Shown here piece by piece: positions 34,529 to 46,500 of a DNA stretch of 64,000 bases (position 1 is its first letter; every line of letters starts with the position of its first letter). A model generated the notes under the pieces. It saw nothing but the letters and a program-made list of their open reading frames with translations. It did not search any database and was not told the origin of the DNA. Source of the DNA: Diadema setosum. Its lineage: Eukaryota; Echinodermata; Echinoidea; Diadematoida; Diadematidae. The position numbers were made by a program, and so were the translations under genes. The stretch spans positions 21,705,903-21,769,902 of the forward strand of contig NC_092688.1 in NCBI RefSeq assembly GCF_964275005.1, given 5' to 3'.

Positions 34529-37500
34529 TGCACAATCACGAGCAACATCCAATATAATGCTCACAAATTACACTCCTTATGTATGAGAAAATTCGCAATT
34601 CAAAGAAATCTTATAACCTTCCCATTGCCCCGTTTGAGTGTGTGTGTGTGTGTGTTTGAAGACTTACGCTTTTTGCTGATTCTTGCACCGAATCACGGCT
34701 AGTACTACAAGCAGGACGAGAGCGACACACAAGGCGATCCCAAGGCTGTACGTCATTATTGTCGTTTCATGTGGCAAGTTAGTTACTGAAATGAATAGAT
34801 AGATAGATAGATATATAGATAAATAAATAAAGAAAGAAAGAAAGAAAGAAATAAAAAATAAAAATAAGGCAAAAGTTTGGCATAGGTACGATGGAGGGAG
34901 GAATTGGGAGGAATTCACAAACAACTACAACCACAAAATATGGCAAGATGTGAACAACTTTCGTTCTGTCTACCATCATCATAACGATTTTTTATGACCA
35001 CCAAATAGACAACGTGGCTGATTTTAATATTATCGTATGATTTTTCATTTCTGCTGTGCTGTGAAATACTGCCATGAAAGCATTACACGATTTTTGTCTC
35101 AAAGGATTGATTCAAATTGGCCAGAATACTGTACTCGTTTCTTTTAGCGCTATTGATGTGTTCCATTGTACATGCCTTCTTTACAGTGCAATATAATTTT
35201 TTTGCATCTTAAAGATTGTGAAGAGTACTACATGTCTGTTTACACGCAGTTGACATAGGGCCTATAATCCTTCTCTGCCTGTTGATCTTCGTGGATTGTA
35301 TTGTCTACATGACAATTAGAAGGAGCGATCATTATATAAAATAAGCCACCAAATGTATTGGACTATACTCACTTGAAGGAGACGTGGTGATTGGCATCGC
35401 TGATGTTGTCGATGTTAGAATAGTCTGCCACCTGTTTACGAAAAGAAGAGGAGAACGACATTGGTAGTAAACGAACCAATTATGTAATATATAAAAAAAC
35501 AATGCTTTTGGGGGGCCCTATTAATGTTCATAAAAATTCAGACATGAAAAAATATGGATTTACCTATATTGCTATCCTTGAAACGTCATTAAAAACTCTT
35601 GAAAAAAACTTTTTTTTTTTCAATTCGAGAAGGCAATTCCCGAGTCAGTTAGATGACAGTGAAGCAAACGACAAGCCGTTCCCTTTTCCTGTTTTCCGGC
35701 GTACACACATGTACATACACACCCACACATTCATGACGTAAAACACAGGTACACACGAACGCAATCGCACTCTGTCTTTTACAACGCACTCAGCTTGCAC
35801 TTTGTAATACAACATTACTGTACTCACTAGTGATGTCTGTAATTCGTCTAGATGCTGTTTTCATGTTTTTATCTTGCCACTCACTGCCTGTAAAAAATAA
35901 AAATAAAAATCATCCATACAAACATACACAGTCTTAAAGAAGAAGTAGTAAATGCAATCTCCTCTGCATCTTGTAGGTTTGGAAAGCGGGAAACTGTTAA
36001 GTTTGCAAGTATGCTTGAACTACCCCCCCCCCCGAAAAAAACCCAAACAAACCTGATTTGTCATTACCAATGACCCATCGCCTTTTACGAAAGGCTATGT
36101 GAAATTATAGTGGTGATGATTTTGAAGGGTAACCCCAATACAAGAGAGCCGGGGGTCTCGCGCTCACCTGAGTATCACAAGTTTACTTTCCACGCTTATA
36201 TGCATACTATTTCCTGAGACCATATTATCTTAATTAGGGGTGTGAACAGCTTTGAGGGCCTCTGTAGGTCGTGAAGTCCATGTCTACACTGGCAAAAGTA
36301 CCTGAAAAGTAGGGCCCTTCATGCTCATCCCCTGAATTGTCTTGAGGGTTTTTGAAACTGTGGTCACCAACTCACTCATAGCATGAACGTAGCGTATAAT
36401 ATCACTTCTACAGACAAGAACATTCACGCCGAGATTCCTTATTTGGGGTGCTTTGTCTTCCCCTATTCAACGGGGCATTGTGCCCTTGGGGACCTCCCAA
36501 GTGGGGAAATTGTGTTCATTTGTCAATATATATATAATATACATATGAAGAGTTTGTTTGCAAAAACCGATAAGTCCATTTTTGAAGATTTTGAAGTACG
36601 GTCTCTGTCATAAAGTACAAAATAATACCTTTTAAATGATATATTGGTCACTACATATAAAGGTACATTTTTGAAGTTATGGTCAAAAGAAGCAGAAATT
36701 TTCTTATTATTCTCTTTATTTTTCTTGACCTTTATTCGCAAATATCTCCATTTGACAAATATGGACTTATCGGTTTTTGCAAACAAACTCTTCATATATT
36801 CCTCACTCTCGAGATAACCCCTGTCAAGTTGGTGAAAATCTTGACAGTCGCTTTCAAGAAGAAGAGGAAAGTGTAAAAACGGGCAACAACTCTAACAATT
36901 TACTGCCGCCCCCCCCCCCCCCCCCGGATGGGGTAAAGAATGGTACCCATTTGAACAAAGTGGAATCCTAACCCCCTATGATGAAAATCGGTCATGGGTT
37001 TTCAAGAAGATGACAATACGACTCATGACTCAAGACCGACGCCAAAAAACGAATGATCGCAAGAGCTCTCTTGAGCTTCTGCTCAGGTGAACTACTATTA
37101 AAGCAAAGAGAAGAGCTTGAACATTTTTTTTTTTTTTTGCATATTTGACATTATTATAATCATCTCTGTTTGGTGATCTTCGTGGACTTGACTGTACACA
37201 TGACAATAGGAAGGGTGTTTTGATGTTCAAATAATTTCTGCACTAAACATATTCGACTATACCCACTGGGAGAGCCTGAATTCGCTGAACTTGTCGATTC
37301 TAGAGCGGTCTGTTTGTGGTCTGTTTAGGAAAGAAAAAAGACAAGGACTTTGGTAGTATACAAACCAGTGACAGAGAACTACGTGATTGCTTTTTTTATC
37401 TTCATACCCAACATGTTCATTTCGAATCAGACATCAAAAAATACAAATGCACCTATACTGTCATCTTTTCGAAAAATGTTGTCGTTTAACAGGAAAAGAC

Positions 37501-40500
37501 TTTGCAAATGATAGTAACACTTATGCCATAATTATAATGCGAAAGCAAACAAGATGCTGGAATCAGACGTGTTCTTTTCTACCATTTCCAGCACACACTC
37601 ACACTCAACACAAAAGCACTCGCGCACGGGTACGATGCACTCAACTTGCACTTAGTAATACATTTGTACTCACCAGAAGTTTTGTCTGTAATTTGCGTAG
37701 CTGTTGTTCCCATGTTTTCATTTTGCCTCCCTGTGCCTGTGGGAAAAAAAAGCAATCATACATTACGTGCACGCTTTTCACAACAGACTGGTTTTTCCTA
37801 AGTAAAATGACTCATCGGCTGTGTGATAGACCATGTGAAATTCTAGTTATGGTGATCGAGAACTTACGTATGACTCATGACTCACGACCGACGCCAGAAA
37901 TGAATGGTCGCAATAGCTTACTTGAGCTATTGCTCAGGTGAACTGCTATAAAAGCAAAGAGGAGAGCTTGAACGTTGATTTTTTTTTTGTTGTTGCCATA
38001 GTTGACATGTAATCATCTTTGTTTGGTGATCTTCGTGGATTGAACTGTACACATGACAATAGGAAGGAGGTTAAGATGTCAAAATAATTTCTGCACTAAA
38101 CGTATTCGACTATACTCACTGGGAGAGCCTGAATTCGCTGAACTTGTCGATTCTAGAGCGGTCTGTTTGACATCTGTTTAGGAAAAGAAGACAAGGACAT
38201 TGGTATAGTATAAAAACCAGTGACAGCAGATGACTACGTGATTTTTTTTTTTATTTCTTAATACCCAACATGCTCATGTCGATTCAGGCATCAGAAAATA
38301 CAAATGCACCTATACTGTCATCTTTTCGAAAAGTGTCGTCGTTTTTATAGGAGAAGATAATTCTGTGTAGCGTGCCACATTAACATAGGGGAAGCAATTT
38401 TGAACAAGTCAAAATCAAATGTGCTCTTTTCTGACAGTTTCAACACACACTCACACTCAACACGCAATCTCCCCACCATTTGTACGACGCACTAAGCTTG
38501 CACTTATACTCACCAGAAGTTCTGTCTGTAATTTGCGTAGTTGTTGTTCTCATGTTTTCATTTTGCCTCTCTGTGCCTGTAAAAACCAGTCATACATACG
38601 TGCATACTTTTAACAACAGACAAAAGCCTTTTTGACAGACCACGTAAAATTCTGGTTGTGGCGATTTTGATGGGATACGTACCCTTTGTCATAGACAGTG
38701 GCGTATCTAGGGGGGGCAAGGGGGGCACGTGCCCCGGGCGCCACTCCAAGGGGGCGCAAAAAACGAAAAAAAAAAAAAAAGAAGAAGAAGAAAAAAAAAA
38801 GAAAAAACGAAGAAAAAGAAGGGGAAAAAAAAGAAAAAAGAAAAGAAGAAGAAGAAGAAGAAGAAGAAAACTCGCCCGGAAAGGGGGGGGGGGCAGAAAA
38901 CCAAATCAAACAATATAAAAACAAAACATGATGACGCGGACAAAATGACCATTTGTTTATTGTGTTCACACAAGAATTCCCTGTTCTGTACGCTGAAATA
39001 CAAAATTTTCGGCTCGATAGCCAACATTTATGTAAAAAAGAAGGTAAAAACAAAACGTGATGATGACGTGAACAAAATGACAATGTCTATTGTGATCACA
39101 CATGTCATTTTATATTTAGCAGGCAAAATGTTTCACGGAGCAGCGAATGCAATATCTTTAGTTCTGAAGCGATCGCCAATTGGATCAAAAGAAGGCGCCA
39201 ACGGGAGGGGCGCAAAAAACAACAACAAATCAAACAAGATAAGAACAAAACGTAATGATGACGCGGAAATATACAAATTTCGGCTCACTCGCTCGTACGA
39301 TTTAGAGTATTTTTTCAAGTCCTCAGTTTGTTGGTATAAATCGTTGTCTATACGGCCGTCACCATATCTTGATTAGAATTGTAAGATTTAATAAGCAAAA
39401 CATGACAAGAGCTCCATATTTTGTAAGATGAAATACAAAAATTTTTGGCTCGCTCGCTGCGCTCGCTCGCCAGAATTTATCAAAAAACAAAACAAAAACA
39501 AAACAACAACAACAAAAAAAAAAAAACCCGTGACGATGACGCAGACAAAATGACAATGTCTATTGTGTTCACACATATCATTTTATATTTAGCAGGAAAA
39601 ATGTTACTCGGAGCAGCAGCTGCAATTTCATTCGTTCTGAAACGATCGGATCAAGAGGACGCCAAATGGTTTCGAACATACAGGGGGGGGGGGGGGCGCA
39701 AAAAAAAAGTCAAAAAAGATAAGAACAAAACGTAATGATGACGCGGAAATATACAAATTTCGGCTCACTCGCTCGTACGATTTAGAGTATTTTTTCAAGT
39801 CCTCAGTTTGTTGGTATAAATCGTTGTCTATACGGCCGTCACCATATCTTGATTAGAATTGTAAGATTTAATAAGCAAAAAATGACAAGAGTTCCATATT
39901 TTGTAAGATGAACTACAAAAATTTTCGGCTCGCTCGCTGCGCTCGCTCGCCAAAATTTATCAAAAAAACAAAAACAAAAACAAAAACAAAACAACAACAA
40001 CAACAAAAAAAACCCCGTGACGATGACGCAGACAAAATGACAATGTCTATTGTGTTCACACATATCATTTTATACTTAGCAGGAAAAATGTTACTCGGAG
40101 CAGCAGCTGCAATTTCATTCGTTCTGAAACGATCGGATCAAGAGGACGCCAAATGGTTTCGAACATACAGGGGGGGGGGGGCGCAAAAAAAGTCAAAAAA
40201 GATAAGAACAAAATGTAATCATGACGCAGAAATATACAAATTTCGGCTCACTCGCTCGTACTATAACATAGAGTATTTTTTCAAATCCTCAGTTCGTTGG
40301 TATACAGTAAATCGTTATCTATAAGGTCGTCACTATATCTTCATTAGAATTGTAAGATTTAATAAGCAAAAAATGACAAGAGTTCCATGTTTTGTAAGAT
40401 GAAATACAAAAATTTTCGGCTCGCTCGCTACGCTCGCTCGCCAAAATTTATATATAAAAAAGTGATAAGAACAAAATGTGATGACGACGCGGAAATATAC

Positions 40501-43500
40501 AAATTCGGCTCACTCACGCGTACTAATTTAGAGTATTTTTTAAAGTCCTCAGTTTGTACGTATAAATCGTTATCTATATCAGGCCGTCACTATATCTTGA
40601 TTAGAATTGTAAGATTTGATAAGCAAAAAATGATAAGAATTCCATGTTTTGTAAGCTGAAATACAAAAATTTTCGGCTCGCTCGCTGCGCTCGCTCGCCA
40701 AAATTTATCAAAATTCATTACATTTAAATCACTCTCAAAAGACCCCTTTTAAGTGCTTGAAAAAGCATATCATGTGCACTTGGTTTAAAGTCCCTACCGG
40801 GATGGGGTTGGGTTGAACACTTTTTCAGAAATTAGGATCGCAATTTTCGCGCTTGCCCCGGGCGCCGTTTTCGCTAGATACGCCACTGCTCATAGAGCAA
40901 AGAAAGGGGCTTGGATGTCATTTCTGCATATTTTATTTTGACATACAATCATCTTTGCCTGTTGATCTTCGTGGATTGTATTGCAAAACGTCAGTAGGAA
41001 GGGGTTATCATGATTAAAATAATCCACTAAACATAATGAAATACTCACTTGAAGAGTATGTATTTTCTGAAATCGTCACCACTAGACTGGTCTCTTCGTC
41101 ACCTGTTAACAAAAAGAAGAGAAGACTGACATTGGCAGTATAGTGGCCAGTGACAGTGAATATACTGTTTAGAACCCCCTGTATGTATACGCAGCATCTT
41201 CATACCAATTCAGGTATGAGAAAATACACATTCACCAATATTACCATCATTCGAAAAGTGTGATCCTGTAAAGAAGGATCATTTCATAATAGAAAGCTTA
41301 GGCAAACGACAAGACGGATTCAGAAAAGCTCTTATCCAGCATATTCCAGCACAAACTCAATCACGCATACGCACGCACACCCCCCCCCAAAAAAAAAAAA
41401 ACACACACACACGCACAAACACACAACCAAGCAAAGACACACACAATCGCACACTCGTACGATGCACTTAGCTCGCACTTACTACTCACTACTCACTACT
41501 CACTACTGACTACTCACTACTGCTGTCTTCAGTTTGGGTAGATGCTGTTCTTGTGCTTTCATCTTGCCGCTTAGTGCCTAGAGAGTATGCATACGTGCAG
41601 AGTGAAAGAATTCAGAAGAGGAAGAAGGAAACACACTTGCTTCTAAAATTTACTGGTTTGACAAGGAAAGTGTTACTGTTGCCAGTTTGCTTGAACTTTA
41701 TAAAAGACTGGTCTGTACTCACTAATTATTCACTGGCTTAAATAAATGTCTATCACTGTCTATGTAAACTTATTATGGTGGTTATAAATAGATGGGTAAC
41801 TTTTAATATATAAAGTATAAGCGAAGAAGTACGCATGAAACGATATTCTTTTTCACATATTATGACGTACGATCATCTTTGTCGGTTGACCTTTGTGGAT
41901 TGCATTGTACACATGACAATAATAGGAAGAGGTGATCATGATTAAAATAGCCCACGAACACGACGAAATGCAGCGGACTACTCACCTGAATTCGCTGATG
42001 TCGTTAACACTAGATTGGTCTGCTTGTCACCTGTTTTCAAAGAGAAGACAAGGAATCGATAGGCCTAGTATAGGATCCAGTAACAGATAACTACAGATTT
42101 AGATACCCGGCCTTTATGCCTAACATCTTTTTACCAGTTCAGGTATGAGAAAAATTAATACAAATCCACAGGATACCGCCGTTCTTTCGGAAAGTGGTGC
42201 CTGTTTAAAACGGAGATATGATTCTTGATAGTGTGTCAGTTCAACAACGGTGAAGCAAACGATATATAGGATTTAAATGTGCTCTTTTCCAGCATTTTCA
42301 TGACGGAGACACACAAACACATATACATACTTTTATGAGGCACTCAGCTTGCACTATGCAATACTCAATAGAAGTGTATTCTGTATAATGTGTGGATGCT
42401 GATCAGATTTGTTCATCTTACCAATCACTGCCTATAAAGGGAATCGTTTCATTTTATTAGCACAGAAAAGAAGAAAATAATCTCCTGTACACTTTTTAGT
42501 TTGGGAAAGGAATCTGTAAAGCTTGTAAGTTTGTTTGAACTTTTATTATACAAAACTATCTGCACATAGTAATGGCTATTCGGCATTTCATGATTAGATT
42601 TTGTTTAGATAATTTTGATCAATAATAGTAAGATGGATTAACCTCAGCACAGCTAGAGATGAGTTTAAAAGTTATATTCTTCCTCACATTTCACCCAAGT
42701 CCTGAATCTATACTATCCCTTCGCGTATTTATAACCAGTGTTATACCACATCTTGAGACGATTCATTGGTCTTTGACATGTTATGTTATACCTCAATGGT
42801 TTCAGATGTAACCAGCAGATTTCCCGTCTATAGTCATAAGCGTAAAGTGTCATGATAAACACAAAACAAGATGAAAAACAAAAACCGCCTGTCGCTTATC
42901 TCTTCACGTGCAGACTTTAAGGTAAACAGCGAAATACTAATTCTCTGCAATCTATCACTAGAGAACGTCTTGAATATTATTAACGTCACGATATACTTCA
43001 CAAACTGTGCACTAATACATGAGTATGATCGAATGACAGACCGATTGTTGTTTGTTCGACTGGCTGGCAAGATGGTACTGAAGCGTTCCAAACCGGGAAG
43101 TAAGTCGACCATCCTGGTCGTCCAGCACACTGAAGTGTCGAGCCTCCGACGATGATGTAACCTTCTCTACAGGTGAGGGTTATTATGGACCCGAACCTCG
43201 TGATATTGGAGCTCCAATCACCATTAGATACATGGCTGGGATGATCGCAAACCGCAACAGAAACTATCAATCAAGGAGAAAAGTAATAGTAAGTATAGTG
43301 TAAGGAGTTGATTTAAATCTAATTTAAATACCCTCCAGTCTGGGAGGAAGTGAATTTGCATATGAATTTAGTCGGGTTGGAGGCATCCCACATGCAGGTG
43401 TTTGACAGCTATTGTTCCACAGCATAGCTAAGTTTGCAGCAGCCAGCGTATGTATAGGCAGGCTCACAAGAAGTGAAGCTGCCACACCCTGTCTTGCCAC

Positions 43501-46500
43501 CAGACAGACCAGACGCTGCAGAGCCTTGTCTAGCAGTGATGCCACAACTGGGGTGTCCAAGGCCCAACTGTAAGTTTCCGTTTGTCTTATTTATAAATTT
43601 TGTAGTATGGATAATGGTTTGAGTTTGCTCAGATAGTAATTGGTATTGTATAGTTATATTTCTGGCGGTAAGCCGTATTCTATAATTATTGATACCCGGA
43701 CAGTTTAGAAGCCCCTCCTTATTGCCTGCAGTTGTGATATGAATACAGTTTAAGTTAATTTAAGAAAGTTGATATAGGGTTTTTTGTTTGTATTCAAGTT
43801 TGATATGAGGAGGACTGAAGATAATAAAATAAGGTAAAAGAGTAATTTTGATAACGGAAATTTGAAGTATAGTGCGGAATTATGTCCCCGCGTAGTGAAT
43901 TGTAATGATGATGATGTAGATTTAATTGTCGGCTGTATATTTTGAGATTAGGGTACATTTGAGAGGCCCTTGTGATATTTCCGTATTTGTTATATAAATG
44001 GCTAAAATAGGCTGTTTGAATGTATAATATATAATGCTTTTATTATGTTTTGAGTTGGTGATAGCAACAAGATGAACTTAAGGTGTCATAGAAGTTGATA
44101 TGGTAAGACAGTTGTCCCGTGAGATGTTGTTTGTAATGTTTTCCAGACGGCTGTTAAGGGTATAGTGGAGCTTCGTCCACATAAGCTCACACAATCACCG
44201 GGTCGAGACTCCACAGGTGTCTCCTGTTCAGCCGCTGCCTGATCCGTTTGCCCGGATTTCCCTCGCCGAGTTCGAGACACACCCCCTCCACAGTAACGCC
44301 GGTTACACGGGGCTGGATCCGTCGCCTTCGCTGAACCGCGGTCGACCGGTCGAAGGACGTCGTTGTCGCCCCGACACATTCTCCAAGCGCTTCGCATTCG
44401 CCGTCTCCAAGGACGCAAGGCTGTCGTCGCATATGGAGAACGCCGATTCGCGAAGCAAAGTCAGTATGACAACATTTCCCAATAAATGATAAACCGGAAC
44501 CACAAGTTTGTATTGAACTGAACCCTGAACGCTGACCGGCATTATGGTCAGGGATATCTTTTGTTGTGGCAAGCCACATGCCCACGCCGTCTCATAATTA
44601 TGTCAATATTGTGAGGAGTGTGATAGTACTGGGTTACTGAGTTAGTTTATAAGTCAAAAGATACATATTGGGAGTTATTAGTTTTGGAGTTAGAAGGTTG
44701 TTAGTATGTGATATATGGGATAACAGTCATTTAATCTGCGAGATATGTTTAAGTTCTGAGCTCAGAAGATTATTATATTGTACGACCGGATGTATGATTT
44801 GAAGACTTGATTACACCTTAATAAATGCACACATAATTTCAACGGTACTTTATCTCTTCTTATATTTCATTTTCGGGTGGTCAAACTGCCTCATCTAGAC
44901 CAATAAGCAAGTTCACGTGTAACACACTGTGACAATTTGGGGGCTGGTTTCCGGGAGTTGTTGGATCATAACTTTACCCGAGTTTTGATGTATAATTGAA
45001 GGACCATTGTACTGACGTATTTTTGTAACCATTTTCTAAGTTGCAGTTAGCAGAAGGGCTCTTGCAAGTACAGCTGGCCTAGCGGAACCACGGACACACC
45101 AGTGCACCATCACTGCTAGCATCCGGCACGCGCGGCAAGGACAAGCGCAAGCAATTAGCCCACTTCTGTCATTGGTGAGTTGCCAAATTATGCAAGAATT
45201 GCTAACAATTGCGTTAGTTAACATAGTTTTCTAACACCTGATTGTGGGACACCCAGGGGAAAAGTGAGATACTGATAATTCAACTGGTATAAGTGTAATC
45301 TGTAGGGCTCACTATGGGTACTAAATGGTTTGATATTGGAAAGGAACTGGGTATGTCAGGAGAGGACCTGCAAAAATGTGTAGACACTAGGGAGGAGTTA
45401 GAAAGAGACGAACGTCAGGCAAATAGGGAAGATAGAAAACAGGAGGAGAGGATCCTAGAGAAAAAACTTGAGCTGGCACGCATACAAAATCAGAGACTTT
45501 CTGAGAGTATGGATAGCACGGAGCAGGAAAACAGCCGTCGTTGGGCACCATCCCCTAAACTCCCCCCTTTTTCAGAAGGGAAGGATAATATGGATGTGTA
45601 TTTAAGCCGATTTGAAAAATACGCAGAAAGTCAGTCCTGGCCGAGGACTAGTTGGGCAATCAGTCTTAGTGCACTGTTGCAGGGCAAGGCCCTTGATGTG
45701 TATTGTAGGCTTCCAGTTGATAAAGCCGATGATTATGATGCTCTAAAAGAGGCACTGTTGAGGAGGTTTGAACTTACCTGCGATGATTTCCGCAAAAAGT
45801 TTCGGTACTCTAACCCAGAGCAGGGAGAGACACCCAGCCAGTTTGTAGTTCGATTGGAACATTACTTGAGTCGTTGGATAGAATTGTCTGAGACAAAGCG
45901 GACATATGAAGGCTTAGTAGACATGTTGTTGAGACAGCAGCTTCTTGATAGAGGGGGAACCCCTTTGGCATTGTTTCTCAAGGAGAGGAAACCCAAGACT
46001 CTTTCCGAGATGAGTAGCCTGGCAGACACGTATGTACAGGCGCATGGTGGTCATTTTGGTGTCGCTAAGTTGAGTAAGGGTGACAAGAAGGCTAAACCAC
46101 TAGCAAGTAGACCCCCTAACCAGTCTAGTGAAGGGCAAAGTCGTACAGGGAATCCCAGTCGGAGTCCGCCTACGAATAGGCGTAGAGTCGGTCCATGCTT
46201 TATCTGTGATAAGATGGGTCATGTAGCTTCTAGGTGTAGACTGAAGCCTCAAGCTGCTAGTCTTGTTAGTACGGAAGGTCATAGAGGTCGCAAGCAGAGT
46301 CCGAGTAGGCAGCCAGATAAATCCCCTACGAAGGATACGCCCCCTGAAGTTGAGAGTGCTAAGGCGTCGTGTCCGACTTGTTCCCACGCTATGCAAGATG
46401 GTAGTCATAGGCGCGAGACAGGCGGGTTGTTGTTGACCTTATTTGATAGTCAGGAGGTGAAGGGAGAACCAGCTCCCAGGGAGAGGATTAAAGAAATCCC

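Noticed and set aside
36138-37095. Possible larger TIR element around the MITE, with CACCTGAG and CTCAGGTG near its ends
   Set aside because: The ends do not pair beyond about 10 bp, and the right motif also recurs with the stalk-array duplication near 37930.
37387-37941. 184-codon plus-strand frame
   Set aside because: It runs antisense across stalk exon T1d and its introns, with no recognisable domain.
38658-39376. Lys-rich and Phe-rich frames near the left end of the hAT-like element
   Set aside because: Products of the GAA/AAG simple tract. They carry no domain and duplicate with the 480-bp units.
44086-44585. Overlapping frames of 89-132 codons in the LTR
   Set aside because: Present identically in both LTRs, in several frames and strands at once, with no known domain.
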